Notes: generated by a model from the sequence alone, not told the origin. Positions 47,479-56,128 are shown, counted from the first letter of the stretch. The stretch: DNA of 64,000 nucleotides from Atlantibacter sp. RC6 (GCF_014193285.1 NZ_JACHZE010000006.1:1-64000); one strand, 5' to 3'. Translations and numbers: made by a program.

Positions 47479-47499
47479 AAGGGCCGGAAACCGGCCCTT
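47479..47499 (-). terminator. Hairpin between major pilin and chaperone genes
   Basis: AAGGGCCGG pairs with CCGGCCCTT (9-base stem, 3-base loop) in the fimA-chaperone gap, followed on the minus strand by TTTGC. Such intercistronic hairpins in fimbrial operons let part of the transcripts stop or stabilise the pilin mRNA, giving far more major subunit than assembly proteins. Confidence 0.65.
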
Positions 47500-47520
47500 A
47501 TATATTTTCCAGCAGGAAAA

Positions 47521-48051
47521 TTAGTTGTAGACCACAGAGAAGTTGGCGACAGAGTTCGCCGGACCAGCAGTAACGCCAGTGGTGGTAGATTTATACTGTG
47601 CGTAGAAATCCAGGGTGTTATCAGTCGTTGAAGACAGCAGATAGCTGTAGCCGTTAGAACCGTGCAGCGGCAGGTGAGCTTTATCAGCAGTCATCAGGTG
47701 GATAGCAACGCCGGTTGCAGCACCCGCTACTGTGCTGTCGATAGCCAGCAGATCAGAGTTGTAAGAATCAGGCGTACCGTCGAAGCGTACGAATGCAGAA
47801 CTTACAGAAGCCGGGCAATCTTTCAGCACGATGCTGAATTTCTTAGCAGCAGTCACATCACCTGCGTTGACGAACTCAGAACGGTTATAACGACCCAGAT
47901 CAACGGTCTGATTCTGAGAACCTACATCAACGGTGCACGCTGTATCCAGAATTTCACCGTTGAAGTTCACGATGCCAGCTGTAGCAAAAGCGTTAGACAT
48001 AGACAGTGCAGCAGTAGCTACGATTGCAGCAGCGATAATATTCTTTTTCAT
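47521..48051 (-). CDS. Major fimbrial subunit (FimA-like)
   Basis: A 176-residue pilin. The signal peptide of 23 residues ends SNAFA, then the mature part opens TAGIVNFNGEILDTACTVDVG, with Cys pairing to the later VLKDCPASVS. The C-terminal NFSVVYN is the donor-strand end. It is the first gene of the operon and ahead of a hairpin, as expected of the main shaft component. AAGGA lies nine bases upstream of ATG. Confidence 0.92.
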   Translation of the reverse strand: MKKNIIAAAIVATAALSMSNAFATAGIVNFNGEILDTACTVDVGSQNQTVDLGRYNRSEFVNAGDVTAAKKFSIVLKDCPASVSSAFVRFDGTPDSYNSDLLAIDSTVAGAATGVAIHLMTADKAHLPLHGSNGYSYLLSSTTDNTLDFYAQYKSTTTGVTAGPANSVANFSVVYN

Positions 48052-48473
48052 GAAAAAAATTCCTTATTACTCTATTAACTTTATTAAGTTTATAAGTTTC
48101 TGAAACTCAGGTAATAACATCCTGTAGCGAAAAATACCCAGAGATGTTTTTCACCAATCATTTCATTTCCAGTGTTGCAATCATTAGAATGAGAATTGCC
48201 TTAAGCGACACTTCTTTCCATTCCTTCTCTTGCTGAGTGAAATTTATAGAAATACATTTTTTTATACAATATCTTTTTAATCCACTCGTAGATTGTAATA
48301 TTCACATTGATTTAACAAGTGTGGTTGATATTTTTAGACCACACCAACCGTGTTGCATATATGTTACTAATGCAGTCTACTTTGACATCAAAGGATTATT
48401 TATTTCTTATTTTATCAGGCCGATAATTACTACCTTATCTCTTTGCCAAAATAGGTTGCCTGGAGTTAAGGCC
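48052..48473. promoter_or_regulatory. Control region between fimA and the first IprA-like regulator
   Basis: A 422-base AT-rich stretch with no gene. It holds the 13-base dyad AGTTTC-T-GAAACT at 48095-48107, about 44 bases ahead of the fimA start, and an inverted repeat GTGTGGT (48319-48325) and ACCACAC (48338-48344) with a 12-base gap, about 130 bases ahead of the regulator start. No fim-switch type invertible repeat or recombinase gene was found. Confidence 0.5.
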
Positions 48474-49136
48474 ATGAATACAAAAATCACCACCATGGAA
48501 ACTATGGGTGGGAAATTTGTGCAGGCGTGTAAGCCTACCTCAGACATTGAAAAAATAATTAAAGAAATCGCGCCGTTTGGGACGGTATTCCAGGCCAATA
48601 AAGGCGAAATCCTACGTTATCGTTCCGGTAAAAATCGGGTCTGCTATTTACTTCATCAGGGCAGCGTTACGCTTAATCGTCGTGGTGATGGAATGGTTCT
48701 CAATTCTGAACGGGCAATGTTTGTTCTGGGCGTCAGCAATCAGTTTTCGCAGGCTGAAAATCTCTATATCCGTATAAATGAAAATGCCATAATGACTCGA
48801 TTACCACTTGAGCGATTTAATTTGCTGATTGAGAGTCTTGGACTGTGGGAGAGCTTATGCAAGCTGCTAATATACACAGCGTCGCGTGTTTACGAGCACT
48901 GCACACTGATTTCACAAATGTCATCCTTCGAGATAATCCGTTTTCACCTTCAGGAACTGATGAACGAGTCGGAGCGTATTCGCAACAATATTACCGCCGC
49001 CAACTACATCCAAAGCCGCACCTACCTGTCCCGCAGCGGCATAATGCGCATTCTCGCTGAACTTCGCGATGCGGGTTACATCGAGCTGAACCGTGGGGTT
49101 CTGGTGGCAATCAACGAGTTACCGCTCAAGTTCTGA
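48474..49136 (+). CDS. IprA-like winged-helix regulator (first copy)
   Basis: A 220-residue Crp/Fnr-like protein: an N-terminal cyclic-nucleotide-binding-like beta barrel (about 30-120) and a C-terminal winged helix (about 140-215, RTYLSRSGIMRILAELRDAGYIELN). It matches the IprA family, which in Salmonella affects peroxide resistance. No cyclic nucleotide phosphate loop is obvious. ATG 48474 follows TGGAGTTAAGG; longer in-frame starts lack one. Being divergent from the fimbrial operon, it may control it. Confidence 0.87.
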   Translation: MNTKITTMETMGGKFVQACKPTSDIEKIIKEIAPFGTVFQANKGEILRYRSGKNRVCYLLHQGSVTLNRRGDGMVLNSERAMFVLGVSNQFSQAENLYIRINENAIMTRLPLERFNLLIESLGLWESLCKLLIYTASRVYEHCTLISQMSSFEIIRFHLQELMNESERIRNNITAANYIQSRTYLSRSGIMRILAELRDAGYIELNRGVLVAINELPLKF

Positions 49137-49222
49137 CCCTCTGATCGTTACTTTTTGTGAGCAAATTCTGAAGTCACATTATACTTACCGTCAAAGCACA
49201 AGCCTTTTTGACAGGTATAAAA

Positions 49223-49861
49223 ATGACTACGCATATTTCACCTTCTTTAATTTTGCATCCGTCAGAATTTGCTCCTCAATTGATTGAATATTTAACGCGC
49301 GATGCAGAAATAAAGCGCATTCTCCCGCGACGTCGTTTATCTTTTCATGTGGGCAATAAACGTTTTTGCTATGTCATCCTTAAAGGAAGCGGTGCGGTTT
49401 ACCGCAGTAGCGATGACAGGCTAATTGCTACGGTTTCCGGGCCGGCATTGCTTGGTCTAAGTAATACGCACAAAAAGGAAACGGATGCCTATATCAAAAC
49501 ACAGGTGCTGTGTGAGGTTGTCATTCTGGAAACGGAAGCCGTTTATAACATAATCAACGCTAATCAACTTTGGGAACCACTGGCAAAGTATATGATGGGG
49601 CTGGCGGGTAAACTTTTTCACTCCGGCGAACAACTATCCGCCCCGTCCGCCTATGACCTTATCCGTGCTCAACTGTATGAGTTAATCAACGAGCCCCCCT
49701 TTATAAGGGAGAATACCACCGTTGAGCGTTATATCCGGGAGAAAACGCATCTATCCCGTAGCGGAGTGATGCGTATCCTGGCGGCGTTGAAAGAAGGCGG
49801 ATTCATTGAAATGAACAGAGGGAAATTAATTACTATCAGCAAGCTTCCTGAGAAGTTTTAA
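49223..49861 (+). CDS. IprA-like winged-helix regulator (second copy)
   Basis: A 212-residue paralogue of the preceding gene, starting 86 bases after its stop. The C-terminal segment KTHLSRSGVMRILAALKEGGF and ending KLPEKF parallel the first copy (RTYLSRSGIMRILAELRDAGY and LPLKF), so a tandem duplication followed by divergence is clear, more diverged in the sensor half. Possibly co-transcribed. The two might form heterodimers or respond to different cues; that is speculation. Confidence 0.87.
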   Translation: MTTHISPSLILHPSEFAPQLIEYLTRDAEIKRILPRRRLSFHVGNKRFCYVILKGSGAVYRSSDDRLIATVSGPALLGLSNTHKKETDAYIKTQVLCEVVILETEAVYNIINANQLWEPLAKYMMGLAGKLFHSGEQLSAPSAYDLIRAQLYELINEPPFIRENTTVERYIREKTHLSRSGVMRILAALKEGGFIEMNRGKLITISKLPEKF

Positions 49862-50043
49862 AGCCTGTACACATCCTCTTTTGATTGAGTCTTCGCTCAC
49901 AGCCGTTCAGGTAATATAATTTTGGTCAGATTCATCTTATCTTGCTGATGGCTCAGTGGCGTAGCCCCGCAAACAGCGCGGAGCCAGCCAGATGTATACC
50001 GCCGTAATTTGGATGATTTTATTTTACATCTTAGCTTTCGAGA

Positions 50044-50838
50044 TCAATTTTCAGCGTCTTTCGTTTGCTCCGATAATCCGAACTGATGCGTTTCACCATG
50101 CCTGTGTTCACCCGGGCCCTCTACCCGCTTCAGTTGAATAACGTCGCCGCGCTCCCAGGCATTGGCGCCTTCTGCGACCGGCCGTGCCAGCACATCTTGT
50201 CGTTGCTGTTTAATCTCCTGCGTATTGACATCAAACCGCCGATCCCGGTCGGCCAGCAGCGCGGGGTCAAGCTGCCCTTCCTCCGTAAATCCCATCATTA
50301 ACGCCGGAATGCCGAGCGGTAGCGTTTTGTCGCGATCGGTATGCCAGGTGTGCCAGGTTTTCCCATAGGTGTTAACAATTTTGTTCATCAACGCCTTGTC
50401 CGCTACCGCCGGTAAACCCGGCGCAATCAGACTGCCCGATTTCACTTCATATTGATGGCTGTGCCACAGCTTTTTCTCGTCCGGCGGCAGCGTTCTGAAC
50501 AGACGTTCGCTAATGATGTACTCAACGCCCATCAGCCGGGCATCGTGAGTGTTCGCATCATAAATCACCGCCTGCATCACATCGTCATTGAGTACCGTCA
50601 CGTAGTGATGCGCCTCCATCTGGCCATCTTTATCCCCGCTATAAAAGTGGAAACCATCCAGATAGGCGCTTATTGCCTCTACCGGCGGACGGGATTGAAT
50701 AACTTGCGCGCCGGTTTCTAACGTGCGCAGGCTTGTGGACGTTTTTCCCCCCGGGATCGCCGTGGCTGGCGCGGTATTATTGGCGCCGCAGCCCGAAAGC
50801 GTCAGGCTCGTTAACACCAAAAGCGCTAAAGGTTTCAT
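50044..50838 (-). CDS. OBAP/DUF1264-family lipoprotein
   Basis: A 264-residue protein of the oil-body-associated protein (DUF1264) family, best known from plants but found in many bacteria with unknown function. The N terminus MKPLALLVLTSLTLSGC is a lipoprotein signal with lipid-attachment Cys17, so it is likely anchored in a membrane. Family segments HHYVTVLNDDVMQAVIYD and YGKTWHTWHTDR are present. ATG 50838 follows GGAGAACAC; the longer reading starts ahead of the signal peptide. Divergent from the hipB-like gene. Confidence 0.85.
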   Translation of the reverse strand: MKPLALLVLTSLTLSGCGANNTAPATAIPGGKTSTSLRTLETGAQVIQSRPPVEAISAYLDGFHFYSGDKDGQMEAHHYVTVLNDDVMQAVIYDANTHDARLMGVEYIISERLFRTLPPDEKKLWHSHQYEVKSGSLIAPGLPAVADKALMNKIVNTYGKTWHTWHTDRDKTLPLGIPALMMGFTEEGQLDPALLADRDRRFDVNTQEIKQQRQDVLARPVAEGANAWERGDVIQLKRVEGPGEHRHGETHQFGLSEQTKDAEN

Positions 50839-50950
50839 GTGTTCTCCGGTAAACGTTGTTTTACTGAACGTAGTACATTTCAGGGCATCCCTCTGGACAA
50901 TTTTCGTCGCGAGCACCACACGCAAGCCTGATGTGGCTTTATCGTAAATC

Positions 50951-50959
50951 TGTTATAAT
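50951..50959 (+). promoter_or_regulatory. Extended -10 promoter for the hipBA-like unit
   Basis: TGTTATAAT is an exact extended -10 (TGnTATAAT), 40 bases ahead of the hipB-like ATG 50999. No good -35 is seen, as is usual with extended -10 promoters. It lies where HipB-type autorepression would act. Confidence 0.6.
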
Positions 50960-50998
50960 GTGTGTTATCTGCGTTTTTTACCTATAAGACCCATTAAA

Positions 50999-51316
50999 AT
51001 GGATTTATCTCTCCAGAAGCCTGGTGAAATCGTTAAGCTGCTTTGTGAACGTTTACGCCAGGAGCGCATTGCCCGGCAAATGACACAGTCTGAGGTCGCC
51101 GCCAGAGCGGGCGTAGGCGTCAACACGGTATCCAATCTCGAATCCGGCAAAAACATCGGCTTCGAAAGCGTCGTGCGCGTGGCGATGGTATTGGGCCGCC
51201 TTCAGGAACTGGAACAACTGTTTCAACCAAAGCTGGAAAGTCTTGACGATTTACGCCGCTATGAAGAGAGTCTTAACCGTCAGCGAATCAAGAAAAGGAA
51301 TCATGATGCCGGCTAG
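50999..51316 (+). CDS. HipB-like XRE antitoxin
   Basis: A 105-residue DNA-binding protein with a Cro/CI-type helix-turn-helix (about 25-80: MTQSEVAARAGVGVNTVSNLESGKN). Size, order and overlap with a HipA-like gene (14 bases) mark it as the antitoxin and autorepressor of a type II pair. The start ATG 50999 is chosen over an upstream ATG. The ribosome site AAGA is weak. Confidence 0.87.
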   Translation: MDLSLQKPGEIVKLLCERLRQERIARQMTQSEVAARAGVGVNTVSNLESGKNIGFESVVRVAMVLGRLQELEQLFQPKLESLDDLRRYEESLNRQRIKKRNHDAG

Positions 51317-52568
51317 TGTCGAGGTTTATTATCAGGGATGGGGTGAACGGTGGCTTTGGGGTACGCTGGCGATCACAACCGCCCTTACTGGCCGCCCCTT
51401 AATTATGTTCGAGTACAGCCAGACTGCGTTGGAAAAAGGTCTGGAGCTCTCCCTTCTCTCTCTGCCGTTAAACGGGCCCCGTTTGCGGCGCGATTTTCCC
51501 GCACATCAACTCGGGCTGCCGGGCCCGGTGTACGATTCGCTCCCTGACGGCTGGGGGATGCTGCTCATGGATCGCCTGTTCAGGCAACGCGGGTTAAATC
51601 CGGCACGAATCAGCCCGCTGGAGAGGCTCACTTATATTGGCGAGAATGCCATGGGTGCGATGTCATTTGTCCCTGTCCAGCCTGAAGCGTTAAGCGCAAC
51701 GGAGGATATTCCATTAAGCCAGTTGGCTGGCGAAGTACAGGAAGTTCTTGATGGTGAAGGCGGAGAATTTCTGTCCAGATTGTTACAGATGGGCGGCTCC
51801 CCGCAGGGCGCCAGACCGAAAGCGCTATTATATCGTGATAACGCCACAGGCCATTTCACCACAGCCTCTACGGCTGGGCTGGAGCCCTGGCTGATAAAAT
51901 TTCCTGCCAGAAATGAACATCCGGAAGTGTGCGCGATTGAAATGGTCTATGCCCATTGCCTGCGCCAGTGCGGCATCGACACATCAGAAAGTGAATATTT
52001 TGATTTGCCTGGCGGGCAGTCAGCTTTTGCCACGCGCAGGTTTGACCGAAACCAGGGATTGCGGGTCCCGATGCAAAGTCTCGCGGCGTTTACCGGCGCC
52101 AACTACCAGGTAGCGGGTTCACTGGATTACATTAATTTTTTACGCGCCACGCGGCTTTGCACCAATGATGTGCGTGAAACCGCGCGCGCCTTTGAGCGCG
52201 TGGTATTTAACGTCATCTTTAACAACCGGGACGACCATCCTAAAAACTTCGCTTACCGAATGTCGTCAACCGGGATGTGGGAACTGGCCCCCGCCTTTGA
52301 TGTTACGTATTGCGATGGGCCCGGTGGATATCATCAGATGGATGTAATGGGCGAAGCACTGGATATTCATCGTCAGCATCTTCTGGCGCTAGGCACTCAG
52401 GAAGCTGAACTGGCAGAAACAGAAATCAGCCAGATCATTGAGCGCATTGCCGATGTCGCAACCGGCTTTGCGGGGATGGCTGAACACCTCCTGCCGGGGC
52501 AAATTACCCGCGCTACGCTGCGCGATATCCAGTCTCAGTTAAACAACAATATCAACCGGCTGCGATAA
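51303..52568 (+). CDS. HipA-like serine/threonine kinase toxin
   Basis: A 421-residue HipA-family kinase. HipA inactivates glutamyl-tRNA synthetase by phosphorylation in E. coli; this member's target is unknown. Seen are the N-terminal couple domain (PLNGPRLRRDFPAHQLGLPGP-like), the phosphate loop region GGSPQGARPKALLY, the catalytic FNNRDDHPKNFAYR and the AFDVTYCDG metal motif. ATG 51303 follows AAAAGGAATC and overlaps the hipB-like end by 14 bases. Confidence 0.9.
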   Translation: MMPASVEVYYQGWGERWLWGTLAITTALTGRPLIMFEYSQTALEKGLELSLLSLPLNGPRLRRDFPAHQLGLPGPVYDSLPDGWGMLLMDRLFRQRGLNPARISPLERLTYIGENAMGAMSFVPVQPEALSATEDIPLSQLAGEVQEVLDGEGGEFLSRLLQMGGSPQGARPKALLYRDNATGHFTTASTAGLEPWLIKFPARNEHPEVCAIEMVYAHCLRQCGIDTSESEYFDLPGGQSAFATRRFDRNQGLRVPMQSLAAFTGANYQVAGSLDYINFLRATRLCTNDVRETARAFERVVFNVIFNNRDDHPKNFAYRMSSTGMWELAPAFDVTYCDGPGGYHQMDVMGEALDIHRQHLLALGTQEAELAETEISQIIERIADVATGFAGMAEHLLPGQITRATLRDIQSQLNNNINRLR

Positions 52569-52667
52569 GCTGCCGCTGCGCGCAAGTCAGGTATATACTG
52601 ACTCGCCTGGCGGGTTCTGTACCGCCTGAAGCCACGTAAATGACGATCAGAATAAAGGGAGTGTCTC

Positions 52668-53987
52668 ATCATCAATACTCGTCGCTTTCCCCGTTTCGCG
52701 GGCGTAAAAATTATTGTCGCCGCGCTGTTGCTCGCCAGTTGTTCCTCCGAGCCGCCGAAGTCACTGGTTACGCCATTGCCGCCAGTGGCAAAGCAGCCGC
52801 TGCCTGATAAGCCAGGGCAAAACCCGCAACCGATGCGCGGCGTCTGGTTGGCGACCGTGTCCCGCCTGGACTGGCCGCCGGTGAACTCGGTCAATCTGAG
52901 CCCGGATGCGCGGATTCGCCAGCAAAAGCAGGCGCTGACCACCAAGCTGGATAACCTGAAAAGCATGGGTATCAATACGGTGTTTTTCCAGGTTAAACCC
53001 GACGGCACCGCGCTGTGGCCATCAAAAATCCTGCCATGGTCCGATATGCTGACCGGTGAGATCGGCAAAGATCCCGGTTACGATCCGCTGCAGTTTATCC
53101 TCGATGAAGCGCATCAGCGTGGCATGAAAGTACATGCGTGGTTTAATCCGTATCGGGTTTCCACCAATACCCGCAGTTCAACGGTTAATGAGCTTAACCG
53201 CACCCTGCCCTTAAATCCTGCCAGCATTTTTGTGCTGCATCGCGACTGGATACGCACCTCGGGCGACCGCTTTGTGCTCGACCCGGGCATTCCGGAAGCC
53301 CGCGACTGGATCACCAGTATTGTGGCGGAAGTGGTTGCGCGCTATCCGGTGGACGGCGTGCAGTTCGATGATTATTTCTATACCGAAACCCCCGCCTCCA
53401 CGCTGAATGATAACCCGACCTGGCGCCAGTACGGTCAGGGCTTTGCCTCAAAAGCGGACTGGCGCAGGCATAATACGGCGCAGCTTATCGAGCAGGTTTC
53501 CCGCACCATTAAACAGCTGAACCCGAACGTCGAATTTGGCGTCAGCCCTGCGGGGGTCTGGCGGAACCGCTCGCACGATCCCGCCGGTTCCGATACCCGT
53601 GGCGCAGCGGCCTATGATGAGTCCTTCGCCGATACCCGTCTTTGGGTGCAAAAAGGCTGGCTGGATTACATCGCGCCACAAATCTACTGGCCCTTCGCCC
53701 GCGATGCGGCCCGCTATGGGGTACTGGCGAAATGGTGGTCGGACGTTGTTAAACCCACCAACACCCGCCTGTATATTGGCGTTGCGCTGTATAAAGTGGG
53801 CGAACCGTCAAAAAACGAACCGGACTGGACGGTGCAAGGCGGCGTACCGGAGCTGAAAAAACAGCTCGATATGAACGAATCTGACCCGCATATCCACGGC
53901 ACCATTCTGTTCCGGGAAGCGTATCTGGAACAACCGCAAACGCGCCAGGCCGTTGATTATCTTAAACATCGCTGGAGCAGCCGTTAA
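52668..53987 (+). CDS. digH: Divisome-associated glycoside hydrolase DigH with an apparent AUC start
   Basis: A 439-residue lipoprotein (E. coli DigH/YddW size) that cleaves denuded peptidoglycan glycans at the division site. It is near-identical in motif order to DigH: QPMRGVWLATVSRLDWPP, FFQVKPDGTALWPSKILPW, GVQFDDYFYTE and IAPQIYWPF. The N terminus IINTRRFPRFAGVKIIVAAL ends in a lipobox with Cys25. The frame has no ATG, GTG or TTG before TTG 52728, which would delete the signal peptide; AGGGAG at 52656-52661 points to ATC 52668 or 52671 as the start. Confidence 0.9.
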   Translation: MINTRRFPRFAGVKIIVAALLLASCSSEPPKSLVTPLPPVAKQPLPDKPGQNPQPMRGVWLATVSRLDWPPVNSVNLSPDARIRQQKQALTTKLDNLKSMGINTVFFQVKPDGTALWPSKILPWSDMLTGEIGKDPGYDPLQFILDEAHQRGMKVHAWFNPYRVSTNTRSSTVNELNRTLPLNPASIFVLHRDWIRTSGDRFVLDPGIPEARDWITSIVAEVVARYPVDGVQFDDYFYTETPASTLNDNPTWRQYGQGFASKADWRRHNTAQLIEQVSRTIKQLNPNVEFGVSPAGVWRNRSHDPAGSDTRGAAAYDESFADTRLWVQKGWLDYIAPQIYWPFARDAARYGVLAKWWSDVVKPTNTRLYIGVALYKVGEPSKNEPDWTVQGGVPELKKQLDMNESDPHIHGTILFREAYLEQPQTRQAVDYLKHRWSSR

Positions 53988-53996
53988 TTTCCCCCT

Positions 53997-54036
53997 CAGA
54001 GTGAGCCGCAAATCAGGGCTCACTCTGCCCTTTCTT
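53997..54036 (+). terminator. Terminator-like hairpin after digH
   Basis: CAGAGTGAGCC (53997-54007) pairs with GGCTCACTCTG (54017-54027) across nine bases and is followed by CCCTTTCTT. It starts just beyond the digH stop codon. Confidence 0.65.
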
Positions 54037-54105
54037 ACTTGCCTGACAAATAAAGGTACTGAGCTGGCGTTCAGTTATCTGTTCGCAGCTTAATGTATGT
54101 TGTAA

Positions 54106-55539
54106 CTAACGTAAGATCACCTCTGCCAGGCGGCGAATTCCTGCTGTTAAGATTTCGGGCGGATGGTTAGCAAAGCCCAGCAAGATCCCTTCCCGGGACA
54201 GGGGCCGCTGGCAGTAGCGCTCAAGCGTCTGAATGCCCATCCCCAGTTGCTGTGCCTTGTCCTGCACCGCGCGAGCCGTCAGGCCATTGTTTAACCAACA
54301 CACCAGATGCACGCCTGAATCCGTGGGATGCACCGTCATTTGCTGTGGGAAAGCGTTTTCGATAGCGGCCACCAGCGCAGATTTGCGTTCATAACAGGCT
54401 TTACGTATCCGGCGCACATGGGCGGCGTAATGCCCCTCTTCAATAAATCGCGCTAATACCGCCTGTTCGAGATAGCCGTTGCAGAGGTCGGCATAATAGC
54501 GGGTGGTAATAAAACGCTCGCGTAACGCCTGAGGAACCACTAAAAAACCCACCCGGAACGCCGGATACATCATTTTAGAGAAGGTGCCGGCGTAAATGAC
54601 TCGCTGATGTGTATCCAGCCCCTGCAACGCCGGCAATGACCGTGCCGCGTAACGAAATTCACTGTTGTAATCATCCTCGAATATCCAGGCATTATGCGCA
54701 TTCGCCCACTCCAGCAGCGCCAGACGCCTCGGCAGACTCAGCGTCCCGCCTAAGGGGAACTGGTGAGAGGGGGCGGTATACACCAACTTCCCCTGGGGAT
54801 AGCGGTCAATACCGTCGTCGATATCCATACCATCGCTGTCGACCCTGACCGGGCATACCGTTGCGCCCACAGAGGTGAAAACGCCGCGCGCCCCGTTATA
54901 ACCCGGATCGTCCAGCCAGACTTCATCGCCTGTTGTTAATAAAGCGCGAGCGGCGATATCCAGCGCCTGCTGGATCCCATTGACAATAATCACCTGATCT
55001 TCATGGCAATTAACGCCCCGCGTTGCCTGGATATAGCGGGTGATCGCCCGGCGCAGCGGCAGGTAGCCATACGGGCTGGTGTGTAAACTCAGTTCCCGCC
55101 GCGACTGCCGCCAAACTCGTCCAAGCAACCTTCCCCACAGGTCATGAGGGAAAAGATCGGTACAGCCTACGCCAACGGCAAACAGCCGCTCCATTCCGCC
55201 ATCGCTGACCGGGGTATGTTCCACTTGAGTTACCGTGTTATGCAACACTCTCGGATAATGTTCGTTGATAAGCCGGTCCGGAATACTCCGGGCGACAAAC
55301 GTTCCTGCCCCTTTGCGGGTCTCAAGATAACCTTCGTCCATTAGCCGCTCGAATCCGGCAATCACAGAATTGCGGGAAATCGCCATCATTTCCGCCATTG
55401 CGCGGCTTGAGGGGATCTTCGAGCCGCCAGCAAGCCGTCCATCCAGGATGGCGTTACGCAGCGCATGATAGACCTGGTCCTTAATAACGCCTTTTTCCAG
55501 CAACAGCTCGTGAAACACGGGAGCGTCAGTTTTTTTCAT
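54106..55539 (-). CDS. MocR/PdxR-type regulator (GntR HTH-aminotransferase)
   Basis: A 477-residue regulator: an N-terminal GntR winged helix (about 20-90, RLAGGSKIPSSRAMAEMMAISRNSV) and a large PLP-binding aminotransferase-like domain, with the PLP Lys in YAGTFSKMMYPAFRVG. Such proteins sense PLP or amino-donor ligands. It is divergent from a GNAT acetyltransferase gene with about 118 bases between, and regulators of this class commonly control a divergent neighbour. ATG 55539 is preferred to a longer reading from 55608. Confidence 0.9.
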   Translation of the reverse strand: MKKTDAPVFHELLLEKGVIKDQVYHALRNAILDGRLAGGSKIPSSRAMAEMMAISRNSVIAGFERLMDEGYLETRKGAGTFVARSIPDRLINEHYPRVLHNTVTQVEHTPVSDGGMERLFAVGVGCTDLFPHDLWGRLLGRVWRQSRRELSLHTSPYGYLPLRRAITRYIQATRGVNCHEDQVIIVNGIQQALDIAARALLTTGDEVWLDDPGYNGARGVFTSVGATVCPVRVDSDGMDIDDGIDRYPQGKLVYTAPSHQFPLGGTLSLPRRLALLEWANAHNAWIFEDDYNSEFRYAARSLPALQGLDTHQRVIYAGTFSKMMYPAFRVGFLVVPQALRERFITTRYYADLCNGYLEQAVLARFIEEGHYAAHVRRIRKACYERKSALVAAIENAFPQQMTVHPTDSGVHLVCWLNNGLTARAVQDKAQQLGMGIQTLERYCQRPLSREGILLGFANHPPEILTAGIRRLAEVILR

Positions 55540-55657
55540 GGCGAAGCTCGTGAGAAGAAAAGTGGATCCGTTAAAAATACAAAAAGTGTCACTTATTTGG
55601 AACCACAATCGCCATTAACATAGCCGTCATCACAGCAAACGAAAGAAAAGGATAACC

Positions 55658-56122
55658 ATGAATAACCCAACCGTATCCCGCGTCACGATTGAGCCTGTTA
55701 GCCAACAGGATTACGCCGACTGGCTACCGTTATGGAAAAATTATCAGCTGTTTTATCGCGTAGATATTTCAGACGACATCACTCGCCTGACATGGAGCCG
55801 CTTTCTCAATCCGATTGAGCCGATATTCGGCGCGGTGGCGAAATGCGATGGCAAAATTGTCGGTCTGGTCCACTATCTGTTCCATCGTTCTACCTGGGCA
55901 GAAACGGACTACTGCTATCTGGAGGATTTATTTGTCAGTGAAGAGATGCGCGGCAGGCAGATTGGTAAACAGCTTATCGAGTATGTGCAGCAACAGGCTC
56001 GCAAACGCCACTCCGCCCATCTCTACTGGCATACCCATGAAACCAACCTGCGCGGTCAGCGGTTATATGACTGGATTGCGAAGAAAAGCGGCATGATTGA
56101 ATACCGTATGCCGGTGAGATAA
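55658..56122 (+). CDS. GNAT family N-acetyltransferase
   Basis: A 154-residue acetyltransferase. The acetyl-CoA motif A is seen as CYLEDLFVSEEMRGRQIGKQLI, followed by HLYWHTHETNLRGQRLYDWIAKKSG. The substrate is unknown. ATG follows AAAGGATAACC. It is divergent from the MocR-type regulator that probably controls it, and ends at a terminator hairpin. Confidence 0.9.
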   Translation: MNNPTVSRVTIEPVSQQDYADWLPLWKNYQLFYRVDISDDITRLTWSRFLNPIEPIFGAVAKCDGKIVGLVHYLFHRSTWAETDYCYLEDLFVSEEMRGRQIGKQLIEYVQQQARKRHSAHLYWHTHETNLRGQRLYDWIAKKSGMIEYRMPVR

Positions 56123-56128
56123 CGACCC

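Noticed and set aside
48052-48473. A fimS-like phase-variable switch at the fimbrial promoter
   Set aside because: No long flanking inverted repeat and no FimB/FimE-type recombinase gene is present in the window.
49862-50043. A possible small RNA between the second IprA-like gene and the OBAP gene
   Set aside because: A partial GGCTC/GAGCC stem is seen, but there is no promoter-stem-U-tract arrangement to support an RNA gene.
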